The position numbers and the translations under genes are program-made. From Centroberyx gerrardi (taxonomy: Eukaryota; Chordata; Actinopteri; Beryciformes; Berycidae), in the NCBI RefSeq assembly GCF_048128805.1, contig NC_136020.1, positions 8,763,653 through 8,827,652 of the forward strand: 64,000 nt of DNA, in the 5' to 3' direction. Under the pieces are notes generated by a model that saw only the letters and a list, made by a program, of their open reading frames with translations, was not told the DNA's origin and did no database searches. Below, one piece after another: positions 38,901-53,359 of the stretch. Numbering within the stretch: the first letter of the stretch is position 1; every line of letters begins with the position of its first letter.

Positions 38901-41900
38901 TACTAAGAGTCCGGACCAACTCTGCAGTGGAGAACTGGCACTTTATTTCGGTACAGCAGCGAACATAATGCACGGCCTCTCGGTGACGCTATAAGCTCTT
39001 TTCTGCTAACTATGGTAACTTTACTCACTTAGCATCCTGCAACTCACTCTGGCTGCGGCTAAAACCACACTCACTTCCTACTACGTCACTCGTGCAGGTT
39101 ACCCACAAGGCCACCTTCTTAAAGGGGCAAGGCTTGATAGAGCTATTCAAGTCATTTGGTGAAAATTCCTGTATTTTTTCATATCCCAATATATATCGCA
39201 GAAAAAAAAAATATTGCAATGTCAGTTTTTTCCAATATCGTGCAGCCCTAATGTGGACTAATGGCTGTTAAATGTGATATTTTCTGCTCGTTGCACATGG
39301 AGCGCGGTGCAGAACACGCATGGCAACACATGCATGGTGGCTGGCAGATGTTGCCAACGGTTCACATTTTGTTTCCCAGATCAAGCTTGGATTATTACAG
39401 AAGGCCATTCGCCAGCAGGCTGATTCACCAACCTCATATGTAGTGTGAATATTGGGCGGAGATGGTGGGCAGCCATTCCAGGTATTTCTGAAAGCAAGTC
39501 TCAAAGAGGTTGTGAGGAAATGTGATGTAAGAGCCAAATAAAAGGTTATGTGTTTCCTATTTGATTTACCAGCACCCCCATACTGTAGGCAGTTGCTCTC
39601 CACACATTGCAGCGGTGCTGTCTTCTATCACGAATGCAATAAAGGAATAAACACATGGCAAAAGATTAACTCTCACAATCCAGTGATAATTACATTTTGA
39701 AATCAACAAAATTAGATTACATTTGATTATCTTGTACTAAATGGGCCTGTTTCAAAATTAAGTCAATTGACCTCTTCCATGCAAAAGCCCATTAAAGTTC
39801 CTTTTTAGAAACGCTTTGGCCGTTTTGTCTCATTTGTTGGATTGTCTTGATGTGTGTTACCAATGGCATCTTGTTAGTGCAAGTGGCTGTTTGATGGCAA
39901 CACGTTCCTTTTGTTTTCCTCACTGGTTGCTTATTGAATCAAGTGCCTCAGTATCCATTTAGGAATACTGCCTTTATTGAAAAGTTTCTACAGCAGCCTC
40001 ATTGCACTCTTCCATTTACAATGAATGGATAGCGAAAGATTTAGAGGCCTATTAAATCTTACATTATCTGTTTTAGTTGTTGAGCAGAGCCTGCTGCTTG
40101 GTCAAATGAACAGCATTGGCAGAAAACAGTGTGGTGAAAAGAATGTGGTAATGTCTCCGACCTTTTCTTTTTTTTCCGCATTCCCAAATCCCAGAAGAAT
40201 ACACTGATGAAGCTTCCTACTCTTCTCTCTCTCAAAGCTTCTTTCTTTATTTCTTTCTTTCTCCCTCTCTTTCTTTCTTTTTGTATCTCTTCTCTCTTTC
40301 ATTCTCCCTGTCTCTCCCCCTGTCTTTTTCCTTCTCTCTTTGTGGTTTTGGTTTCTGATACATGGTGGTTGCCAGTCTGAGTCACTCTGCCCATCTCCCA
40401 GCAGGCTCCTCCCATTCTGGCATTCGTGTCGTCAGACTACGCCACGGATGCACATCAGAGAGGAGGAAAAAAGCAGAGAGATCCAACTCTGCCTCTATTC
40501 CTGGGAACCACAAAACATCATCATGAAATATGGCGGACCAGAGTCTGCTTTCAGTATTTTAGCCTTAATGGAACAGTTGCAAGAAAAGCCCTCTCTGTTG
40601 CAGATATTTTCAGTTTAATTCCATGTAAGGACCAAATTACACACAAACCGAAAGTACTGGTAATAAGGGATAAAATTAACCTTTTTTGTGATGAGTACTT
40701 TTTCAGAAAAACTGTCCTTGAGCAACAAAAGAGCCGTGGCGCTGCTCATTTGATCATGATTAATTAACAGTATTGTATCTAGCTATGCGTATGCTGTCTC
40801 TGCCTGAAGCTAAACTGCAGGCGGAAAACGCATGTGTGAGGGTAAATGCCCACTTTTACCGACCGGAAGGTGGGCCAGTCCTTAAATATTGAGTGGTTAG
40901 TTTTCTAAAACGTGGATGATCTTTGTCCACATCTTGAGAGGAGACAGTGTCTGTGTTTGTCAGGCAGGCGGACCTCTCTCCAGCCAGTAGCTACTAGTCC
41001 TAATCTCTTTATGGAGACCGGATTTGGTCCGGTGACCGGGATAATGGGCGAGGGCTGGAGAGTCGGGATGAAAGGGGAAGATGACGGTGTGTGAACTTGA
41101 TACCGTCTGCCCTTTGCTGCTGATCGGGGTGGTATTAATGAGTACGTTATGTCAGTGTGCTTTGGCCTAATTATTGCTGATGTAGCCTAGTCTATTAGAC
41201 AGCTGATCAACAACATATTATTGATTAGAGTATTGATTTATTCATGAAATAGGAAGAAGGGGAGAGGAAGAGTTGGCCCAGGGGAGACAGAAGCCAGATA
41301 AGGAAGGAGACTGAGTCAGAGCGGAAGGGGAGAGAGAGAGAGGGAGGGATAGAGAGAGAGGAGAACAAGTTGACTTGCTGGCTAGCTGGTTGATACTTGA
41401 TCAGCGGCTGGAATGAATATTTAACTGGTCACAAGGCCGGGACACACCAGCAGCAGCATCCATCTCTGTGCTCTCTGTGTGCATCAGAGAGAAAGGGACT
41501 GTGTTTCTGGCTGTGTGTGTGTGTGTGTGTGTGTTTATGTGTATGCCCATGTGAGCGTATTTACACATACTATACTTGTTTGTGTATGCGAGAGTGTGTT
41601 TTTGGTCTTGTTCCTTCATTCTGGGACTGTGCTCCTCACACTGTGCTGAGTCTCTGGTTGTGTGTACTGCTGCCACTGAATAATTTACAGTGATGTTGAA
41701 TTAGAGAAGAATCTAACACTACCAAGAGAAGGTGTTGAGTGGAAAACAGCAGGAATTTGACTGACTGAACGATTAAAAACTTGGGCAACTGAATCAGAAG
41801 GCAGTGTTTTTTTATTTTGGACAAAACATCTTAAACACTGCGGATGTAGAGTATATGTATTTCATTATCACTATCAGTTAAGAGTTGGGCTGAGCCTATT

Positions 41901-42775
41901 GTCTACATTACATTATGTCATCTTATGTCATCTTTTTAGATATTGAGGTGGTTGGTAATAAGGTCACTCTGTCAGTAGTGTGCATTGGTTTGTGGAACTC
42001 TAAGCTTTGATCTGGCCCTATTTACAGGCAGACACTTCTGTGTGTGACAGATTAGCTAAGTAACAAGATTAAGCCTACCTGTGTGTTTGTGTGTGAGAGA
42101 GAGGGAGAGACTGTTTCTTTGTAATGCTACTAACTGGGTTTGATACCAGGAACTAGCTTAGATCTATTCCTGCCATTTTTAGTTATCAGATATAACAGGG
42201 AGACATGGTGTGGCTGCCCGGGGCTACTTGCTTCACTGCATCATTGCAGACAACCAGACTGCTAAATCAAATTCACCAAACATCATCTAGACTGTTAGGA
42301 CTGGGTATCTGTAGCCTTCACCTCTCCACATCACATGGACAAGGCTATTTGCCTCTTGACAGCTTGACAATGTCAAATCAGTCAATACCAGCCATGTTGT
42401 AGCGGGTCCCAAACTGGCCTGTGCAGACGCACAGGTCAGTGAACCTTTTGGAATGTGGATTCTCTGCTAACTATTAACTAAATAATCAAACTACAGATGG
42501 GCACAAGAGCACTTGGGTCACGGATGATGAGTTTGTGTGTTCAAGTCTATTCACTTGAGTTAAAGAGCAAACGCACGACGTACACAGCAAGTGCATGAAG
42601 CGCAACAGTTTACACACAACACATAGACCTTATATACACACAGCATGTTCACACACATCCACAGACACTGAGGTCCTGCATGCTAATTATACCATACCTT
42701 TAATCAAAGATCAGAGTTCGAACCTTATCTTCTGAGGCAGTGTGAGGCTTGAGTACATTTTGTCCTTGTGTGCGT

Positions 42776-42825
<50 letters not shown>

Positions 42826-45800
42826 TCAGCGTCTTTAAAAGCCCACTGACATTTTATCCAGCATGGCTCTCTCAAACTGCAATTATCCTGAGCTGCAACA
42901 TATAATCTATAGTTGCAGACTTTGGCCTGCACCTCATCTTTCATCCCGCTCTTCTGTCCTTCCATCCTTTTTGTTCTCCTCCCTTCTGCCTTTGAATTCT
43001 TTGTGTTGTAGCTCAGGAGTTTCTTTGTGTAGTGTGCTTTTTTATGGCGTTTTACAGAACTTTTATTTTGTATAACACCTATTATAGGCTTTGTCCTGCT
43101 TTAAAACTCTGCACACTCTGTGTAATCTGTTTCCTCAGCCAGGTCCTTTCTGCCTGCAGTCACCTTTAGATTGATCAGCGACTTTAGAAACAAAGCACTT
43201 TTAAACAAGCAAACTTTTTAAATTGCAACGACAAAGCTTGAATGAAAAAAGCATCTTTTTCTACACTGTTACAGTTTAATGGAGTTTTTATTTCCATTGT
43301 TGTAATTTAGAAGATGGCGTCATACTGTACTTCAGCAGCAATTTATAGGACTAAATTATAGGTTTTTATATTTTTGAGTGTACTAATAGGCGGGTTTTAA
43401 GTATAATGCATTCTGAAATACATCTGAAGTTAATAACTATGTACTAACTAATAACTATGTAGTATCACTTTTTAGGAGGAGGTAACCTTCATTTAAAAAA
43501 AAAAATACTGAGTAATGAATGTCAGGCAACATTGTTTCCCCATTAGTCTGCATTGGAATGACACTCCTTCTGTCCCCATCCAACACATACAGCCTAACAG
43601 TTGTGTTTCCCTGTGTTTTCCTGTCCTGCTGGTTTGCTAAGAACCCGTCTCTATAAATATCCCCCTTGGCTCAAAGCTGCGTTCCCCTCTGTGTCCTGCA
43701 GGTTTGCTAAGAACCTGTCGCCGGACAAGATCAACCTGAGCACGCTGAAGGGGGAGGGCCAGCTGACCAACCTGGAGCTGGACGAAGAGGTCCTCCAGAG
43801 CCTGCTGGACCTGCCAACCTGGCTGGCCATCAACCGTGTGGGCTGCAACAAGGCCGCCATCAGGGTGAGAGACACACGCACATATGTGCAGTTCGGCGGA
43901 TATCAAAAGTCTACACACACTTTCAGATTATCTACTTTTTAATGCCTTGAGCCTTAGATGAACACCCATAAAACCAGACTCTTTTTTTTCCTCTTTCATT
44001 TGGATATAGCAACCATTGAAATCAAGGTAAAAACAAAATGTCACTCTTTTCTGACAATGTGGACTGGAAAACACTTTGTGCAATTGTGCACACCCCTTAT
44101 GATTTGGAGTTGTAATTATGTTAATATTTAACTAATCATGTTCTACACCATGTACAAAGCTGATTTGCATGCTTTATTTCAGGCCCCGAGGCAATAAAAA
44201 CTAGAAATAAGGAAGGGGTGTGAAGCCTTATATCCGCACGCACAGATAGGCTGACACACATAATCAGTACGCAGTCTAGGTATGTGCAGACACACCTATT
44301 CACACCTATGTCGTACATATGTAATACACACTCGCAGCTGATAAATCGTTGTCCCACTCACACACTCACACACACACTCTGCTGGAGCTGTCCAGTGCCC
44401 GCAGTGCTCATGGTCATCAGCCAAGTGCCATGTGTAACAGTGAACTCTCAGACACACCCTGGAAACAGTGAATGGAGCAGTGTAATTTCCTTTATGACTG
44501 AACTGTTATTCAGGCCGACGGCAGACCAAGGTCCACTTTTCCTCTCCCCCTTTCCTCCTCCACCTCCATTACTTTCTCTCCATTCTCACCGTGTTCACTT
44601 CTCAGCTCGTAACATCTTTTCACATCTCAGCGTCTCTCTACGCGTCTGTCTGTGCTTCTGAATCCCCCTTTTGTAAAGCCATGATTAGCCTGAATAACAT
44701 AAAAAATAAACTCCCCCGCCTTCATTACTGTCCTCCTGTATGTGTGTGTTTGAGATTTGTGCGAAGATGTCCTTGTTTGCTGTCTTTCCGCTAATTGATC
44801 TCGAGGGGATGGGTGGTTGAGAGGCGCAGTGTCTCGCAGTTACTTAGCTTTATTGCTGTGTCACTGACAATATGTGCAATATCTTTGGTGCAGTGTTGCG
44901 GCCTTAATAGCCAAGCCATTTAAGTGTGTGTGTGTGTGGTGCATCAGATTTCTGAGTCAGACAAAGGAACAGTGGGGCTAGTGAAGTGAAACCTGTTAGC
45001 TGCTGTGGTGCTGCCTGGCTCCAGCTCATACTGTAATGCAGTGGTTACTGTTAAACTGCTAGAAACCAGAACAGTGATGTCTATCTCACTTCCCTTCTCT
45101 TTAGATCCCCATCGCTCCGTTTTCTTCCTGTTACAGAAGACCTTTCTCTTGTCCTTTTCAAAAGACTCACTGCCATGTTTTTTTTTTTTTTTGTTCTTTA
45201 AAATCAACCCTGTCTCAATCAGTGATACACTCCTGCATGCACATATATGCATACACACACTCACAAATACCACAATGATACAGACGGGAACAAATCTTTC
45301 TGCTTTGAGCTCTCAGAGTGAGAGGCATGTGCTGGCACCTCCTACCGTATCATTTCTATGATGGAGGGAGTCCAAATTCATTTTTAGAGTCTTAATTCAA
45401 TTAGGGCCACAAATCCCAAACAGTTTTTAACTTCTCGATTTATGATGTCTCAAAGAACAAGTTTTTCTGTGGAAAGAAAAGCAAATTAACATAAGTATGT
45501 AATCTCTTTTTGAGTAAATGCTATATAATTTGACACGGGCATGAATAAGAGGCTGCATGGATTCAGGATTAATGGAAATTTGGAGTTGAGTGGAATGAGC
45601 TTTCGGCTGCCAGTTAGTCTAGACTCATTGATTCTTTTTCTTCCTCCCTCTCTGAGATACCTTGCCTGCTGTTTTGACTTGATATAATTCTCTCCAGTCC
45701 AATTACCTTTCAATTTTGTTTGTAAATTCCATTGACAGGTAATTCGGTTTGCTATTTTGGGAAGGCAGAAAGGCCAAATGGTTAACAAAGGGATCAGTAT

Positions 45801-48800
45801 CCTGTGCGGTCTAAAAGCTGACCCACTTTGTTTTATTTTCATTGACAGATACCATGGACAAAGTTGAAGACCCACCCCATCTCTTTGGTAAGACTCACCT
45901 CCTCCCCCTGCTGCTCACACAAACAGTTTAGGCCAATGCTAACTTTTTGTCAATATTTATTGTCATTGAAGTCATTGATTCTTTGAACCTTTATGCTCCT
46001 CATTTTTACAGATAACACAAATTAAAACTGATGCATTTTTTAAAAATGTGATAGGCCAAATGAACCATCTATACTCCTGCATAATTTACTTATCATCGTC
46101 TATCACATGGTAAAAGACACTTTACATCACATGGTGAAGAGCAGGAAACCACTGAAGGTGTTGTAGTAATAGCCGTCGTCGTAAAGCACGCGATTTGCAT
46201 AGAGTTGCACAAAAACACTGTCTCCAGCCTCCAGCTGCACCACTGCCGCGTTGGTCGCACTGTCGTGGCTGTCGTTGCCCTCGGTGTCCCAGGTGGACAC
46301 CACCCGCTGGCTGTTCATCATCAGCGACACCACAGAGTTGGGCTGTCCGGAGTTGTTGTTGTACATGGTGTAGCTGAAGTAGTACATCCCCCGGACCATG
46401 GCCGTGAAGATGCCGGTGGCGGGGTTGTAGGCGCTGCCGATGTTGGAGAGGATTCTTTGATACTTCAGAGGTGTGTCCTGTTCAAACGGACCCGCGGAGC
46501 TCCCTAAGGCAGCGGAGAAGGCCGCCTTCGCCTTGCCGACCGCCATGGTTTCCTGAAGCGCCTTCAGCTGCTCGTTCTGATCCTGGTTTGTTTTCTTGAG
46601 CTCCTCTGCCTGGCTGTTGCTGGCTTGTAGCTTGGCTTCGACGTTGGCCATTTTCTGCACCATGGCACCGAGGTTCTCCTCCACGACACTTTGAGCGTGG
46701 GTCATGGCTGCCAGCTTCTCCCTCATGGCGGCCAGCTCACTGATCAGGGCGCAGCTGTCGGGTTGGCAGACCGCTAGGCTGGCCCCGCTCCCTAGGTAGG
46801 TCTGATTCCCAGCACACAGGCTGCTGGAAAAGAACAACAGCAACAGGAAGATATGCTCCATCTTTAACTACCGTCTCCACAAAAGCTGGATGTTGTGTGT
46901 GGTCCACAAGCCTTAGCCCTCCTATATATGTACAGCACCTGGTATTACGCAACAGTCTGACACACTGTCAGCATTTACTCAGTCTTGATAATATGATATT
47001 ACACAAGAAGATATTAACAACAAAACTATCAAGACACCATTCATCAAACATTTTGCACTTTGATGATGACCACATACAGTGGCAGTGTATTGTAAAGTTG
47101 CTACAGTACAATAGCACTTCACTTTGTTTAATCTTGTATTAGTCACTATATTGCAGAAGACAATGGTATCACACCATCAACAATAGCAAGGCTTTTGAAG
47201 TATTATATAATTGTTTGCAAAGGGAGAGAGCATATGATAACAATTATTAACAAATATGATAACAAGCATTTTTTCTTTAGGAGAGGCTGCCTAACTGAGA
47301 GTGGCATATAGAGAGATGCGTGGCTTGTGCCAAGACTCAGTTTTATATTAGAGAGTGATGACTGGGTATAATCAGTGCTACTGTTGGGTGTAAGTGAAGA
47401 ACATGTCAGCTCCCACAGCTATTTTGATCATTGAACTGTACTTTAAATCACTGTACTCTATATTGATGCTGTCAAACACACTCTTTTACATTTTTACTTT
47501 TTAGGCATTTTAGTATTTCATGAAGGTTTTGATTAATGGTCTTGAAGCTAAACCTGTGACTCATCACTCTTTCAGACTCTGGATAAGGTGGTGATGGAGA
47601 TGAGTACTTGTGATGAGCCCCGCCCCCCTAATGGCCCGTCTCCCATAGCAACAGCATCAGGACAAAGGTGAGCTTTGGGGTTGTCTCTTTCACGCTTCTT
47701 ATTTCCGCTCTGTCTTCTGCCTCTTAAGTCTTTTGGGTATAAGAACCTCCTTGCCTTCAACAGTCATGTCAGTCACCTTGTGTCTCGACTTCAGGTTTGT
47801 GGTCTCAGAATGAATAAATGTTTCCCTCACCCAAATTCAGTCCAGCTGAAACTCTGATTAAGCCATAACTTCTGGGAGATTCCTCATTTCATATTCAGTG
47901 ACCATATTAGACAAAACATAATCGCTCTCCAACCATGTCTTCCTGTCTGTCTCTTCTCCAGTGAGTATGGCTTTGCTGAGAAGGTGGTGGAGGGCATGTC
48001 TCTGTCCATCAACTCCATCGTGATCAGGATCAGTGCCAAGGCCTTCAATGCCTCCTTCGAGCTCTCCCAGCTGCAGGTCTACAGCGTCAACACCAGCTGG
48101 AGTATCAGTGACCTGCGCTTCACTCGCATCCAGGACCCCCAGAGGGGAGAGGTCTGTAGACATGAACATACACAGCCAACCTGGGCCAAATATTCTCCAC
48201 AAGTTTGTTTTAACATCCTTGGAGAAGTAGGTGGGTGTGGTTTTCTGCATTAGGGCACTTCATCAATCACAGAAACGTATAGTCAGTCAACTTCCAGATA
48301 CTTTCCTGGGATTGCGTAAACTATCTGGCACTCATTGTATTATCCTACATGTTGGAAACCCCACCCATTTGGCACCCAAGTAAGCCAAAACAAACCATAA
48401 GCAAATGGCAAATATTATCAAACCCAGTTACACAAGCACACACAGTTTCATGGGCCTGGTGTCAGTGTAAGAGACACCATGTAGAAGTCACTGGGAAACC
48501 TGTTTTTGGTTTTCATTTTGGTCTCACACCATTGTAATGCATTTCGGTTGAGTACACTACACGCAAACTTTGACACTCTGCTTGGATTACGGTTACACTT
48601 CTCACTTTGACTTTGATTTTTGAGACCTGATTGCAACCAAACTTGATTTCATGAGATCTCATTGCTGTATGTCCAAACTTGAAAATGCCTGTTAAGTAGG
48701 GTTGGGGTTGGCTCCAGTGGCTATATTCACTTAAGTCTGTATCTGCATTACTTTTTCCCCTATCTCCGTCTTGATCCCTCTTCATTGCTTGTATGTGTAT

Positions 48801-51308
48801 TGTAGCTGTATTATGTCCAGACTTTGTAGAGCTCCAATTACAATGCAAACCTGACTTCCATGTCTGGTTTTGAAGATGTGATAGCACTCTGAGCATAATC
48901 CAATGTTTGTGCGCCCAGACCTGTCACTTAATGCGTCCTGAAGTGAACGGATGATAGACTTTGCACTGAAACGAGAAGTGTAACTATAGCCTCTGATAGA
49001 GATAGTCAATCATGAACAACAGAATGACCTCTCATGCACATAGCATGTTCCCCACACAGGTTTTCTAACTTCCTACCCTCTGTGTGTCATTCAGATCTTG
49101 ACGTTTAAGGAGATCAGCTGGCAGATGATCCGTATCGAGGCCGACGCCATCCAGAGCGCCGAGCACGAGATGCTGAGCGCCCCCATCCGCCTCATCACCA
49201 ACCAGTCCAAGATCAGAGTCACTCTCAAGAGACGGGTCAGACACACACACACACACACACAGAAAATACAGGTTAATGCTGGCACTTTTTTTTTATTCAA
49301 AGTGATTTAGAATTAACAGAACAGGCGTTTGATGCTTGAAAACAAATTTGATATATTAGTTCCTCTGTCCTGTTGATTAACACGGCCTCGGGCCAACAAG
49401 CCGCTGGAGTAGAGTGAATTGGTTCCATGGAGAATCAGTGACAGCCTTAATACAGACACGGCTCTTTTGAAGAGATTCAGACATTGGCTCTGTGAATGTC
49501 CACAGACAAGCTGGAGCTGTTTCAGTAGAATCAGGCTGCCCGAAGCAACATCCACTTGTCCACCGTGAACACTAATCACTCTGTGTGGTCCCACAGCCTG
49601 CAGGGCCAGTTTCAGCAACAACTCTTATCACACACACTCACACACAGCTAGTGTGTGCTTAAACAAAGATGACTATTAATGACTGTGTTGAAGATACACA
49701 ATAATCCACTAAAAAGTGCACAAAAGGCTTTTGTGTGTGGGGGGTGTGAAAGTAATTAGCTTGGTTTGTTCTTCAGGCTTTTACAGAACTGTTGAATAAT
49801 GCATTTATCACTAGACACAAACTAATTCGCTCCCAAATACACTATTACTGCAGTTATAGCTCATACTGTGGAAAAGGATAGGCACGTTTTACCAGATAAA
49901 GGACATAAATGCATTTTGTGTGTTTGTAGCTTAGCATAATGTGTTTCTACATAAGTGTTTGAAAGATTGGGAGTGGGGAAAAACATTTGATTCCCATATA
50001 AACCACATATTTTGGGAAACAAATCTAAACATGTATTGCGTATTTTTATTAGCCTGTCATTATGTGGACTACTACATATTTAGCAGTTACCACTATCAGC
50101 AGACTGGGAAAGGGTAAGAATTAATAACTTTGTAATCCTAATAGGCATAAATATTGACTGGTGGGGGTTTTGGTGGCTCATGTGATTAAAGTGCCTACCA
50201 AATGCCAAAAAATATCTTTACAAAAAAGAAAGACATCAACAAAGGCATCACTAGTGAGTTCGCTGGAACCTGCAAGTAACAAAAACAGAATTTCCCAGTG
50301 AGGGTCACATTACATTACTGGGAGCTCTCAGGTTGTTTCCACCTGCATGACGTATGTTTTTACCCGTGGTTGTCCCCCCCACAGATGAAGGACTGTAATG
50401 TGGTGGCCTCCAAGCTGATTCTGATCCTGGATGACCTGCTGTGGGTGCTGACCGACTCCCAGCTCAAAGCCATGGTGCAGTACGCCAAGTCCCTCAGCGA
50501 GGCCATGGAGAAGTCAGCGCAGCAGAGGAAGAGCATGGCCACGGAGGACCAGGTACACACATATACACACACATATACCACATCATGCGACTCACAGACA
50601 ACCACTCTAGCCCTATGTTTTAAATATACACTAGGGTTAGAAATTAGTAATAGCTAACACCAGCCAAATGCTGGCAAATTTTGAATTTAGTTGGTAAGTT
50701 TGTCACTTGCAGCTGTGGCAGGTAACCAAATTGTGTTTAATCTGTCTTTTTCATTCTAAAACATAATTTGGGTGGTAAAACATCACAAATTAGCTAGTGA
50801 AATTTGAAATTCACCAGCCGCTGTGGCTGGATAGTAAGTTTCATAACCCACACGGGCCAAGGTGAAATCCACACAGAGCTCAAAGTCCTAGCATCCTCTA
50901 AAATGATGTATCTCACTTCTGAACTCTGGTGTCCACATATAGAAGCCATTTCATGTTCCCTTGTTAATTTCTTTCACTTTCAATGAATCTCTTTCTTTCT
51001 CTCCCTATTTGTGTCTACCTCTCCCTTACCCTTTTTGTTGCATCACTCCTTCCCTCTCTCTCTCCGTGTCCTAATTCCACCCTGCGTGGATGAGCCATGT
51101 CATGGTCTGATAGTTTCTCCTTGTGTCCATGGAAATCATGTCTGCCCTTCTCTGTGTGATTCCCCCTCTGCCATATGGTGTCTCTCTGCCCTCACCTTTT
51201 CCTCAGCTTTTACCAATTGGGGACACGGCTTTTGTCCCCAATTGCACAAGCCGTCCCCAATCAATTGGTCTTAAGTCTGGTGTGTGTCCCTGAAAGTGAC
51301 TGAAGTCA

Positions 51309-51341
<33 letters not shown>

Positions 51342-53312
51342 CATCCAATGCCTATGCAAGTACAAATTCACACCCATACACATCCGACCAGTCTCATGCC
51401 ATGTGTTTTCTGTAATTAGGCCTGAAACGCCATCTGCTGGAAGGATTGGCTACTGCACGATGATGTTGCAGGGATGGAATTTGCAGACCTTTCTGACAGT
51501 CTCTCTAACCTCTCTAGACCACCCTATAACAACAATCACACTGACAACAACACCACCAGTATCAACAACAACGACACCAAGACCAAAAACAACACCAGAA
51601 ACACTAAGAGCAACACCAACAACACCACCCCGACCAACAACACCAAAATCAAAAACATCAACAATACCACCAACAACACACACAACACCAAAAACAGCAA
51701 TACTGTAACACCTACAACACCACCACCAACACTAATCATAGTGTGTGTGTGCCTTCTTGTGTGTGTGTGTTCTGCAGGTGTCGTCGGCGCCCCCCTCGAC
51801 CCAGCAGGTGCGTACCCAGCAGGCGTCCACAGCCGCTGACCAGAGTGCGAGCATGGCCAAGCTGTTCAGCGCCTACGACGTATGTGAGACGTCCCACCAC
51901 CTCCAGATCACACACCTCGACCTGCACATCTGTGACGACATCCACGCAAAGGACAAAGGTAACACACACACACGCACACACACAAGCACATACACGTATT
52001 TGCATATATATTCCTGCATACAGGTACATTCACATGCACATACAGTACATAACAAGTGTACACACATACAGTACAGTATACAGTATTGTTAGATGTCAAT
52101 TGTCATTTATTTTCTCTAGTTTTCATTTGTATTTGTGTCTTTTCGTTCTCTGTGGCGCACAAGATGAAGCTGATTTTTATTTGTTTAATTAAAAGTGTTG
52201 ACTTGACTCTCTCTCTCTTTCTTTTTCTCTCTCTCCACTATGTAGTGATCAATAAGAGGATAACAGGTGGAGCCATGCAGCTTTCCTTCAGCCTCATCAC
52301 TCTGGACTACTACCCCTTCCACAGAGCAGGTACAAACCCCAGGACCATCTCAATACAACCTCACAATAAACTCACTACAACCATCACCACAACTTCACTA
52401 CAACCACACCACAACCTCACTATAAACTCAAAGCAACCCTCACCACATCCTTACTATAAAACTTACCGCAAACACACCATATGTTTTACTGCTGTCATGT
52501 CGCATCACTCTTAGCACAACTGTTGAAGAGCAACAGCTTGGTTGGTTCATGTGTGTGTTGTTGTTGCTACATACATAGTGTTGGGCAAGTTCTCGCATGT
52601 AAACTTCCAGGGAAGTGATTCCTCAGCTTTTTTAGGAATTCATGGTTATTTTTTTGCCACACCACTCCTTTTTATGAGTAGGAGTATTTTCTCGATTGCC
52701 TCCATTACTTTCTCTCTTTGTGTATTGTCCTGACCACAACCATGGTCTTCTCAGGTTTTAGTCACTTGATAAATCTTTCCATCTCTCATGCCTCTCGACT
52801 AAATCCCTGTATCTCCCTCTCCTTTTCTCTCTTGTTAATTGACAATTTTGGCCTCCTTTTTCTCATTTTATTCTGACAAACTTTTCCTCCCATTTGTTGT
52901 CCCCTCATCCCCTCCCTCTGTCTTCTATCGCTCTATCCTATCTCCTTACTCTACCCCCCACCCCCCCTCCCCAGGAGACAGTTGTGCCCACTGGATGCAC
53001 TACAGTGAGGCCACCAAGTCCAGGGAGGGCTGGGCCCGTAACCTGCTGGACGAATTCAAGTCCAATGTGGAGATGCTGAAGAGCGCCGTTCGAGACCAGC
53101 AGGCCCCGGCCCCCACGCACGGCTCCCCACAACACGGTACACACACACACACACACACACATTAAACACAGTTAGGTAACTCAACTTGTTCTACGTACGT
53201 TTACATTTTTTGGCACACACATACATATACTGTACATGCATGCAAGCACACACACATTTGCATACTATTAAGTGCTATTAAGCTCCTCTCATACACACAG
53301 ACACACACTCAC

Positions 53313-53359
<47 letters not shown>

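Noticed and set aside
51403-51839. Thr/Pro- and Asn/Thr-rich frames
   Set aside because: Translations of the AAC/ACC tract; no gene signals.
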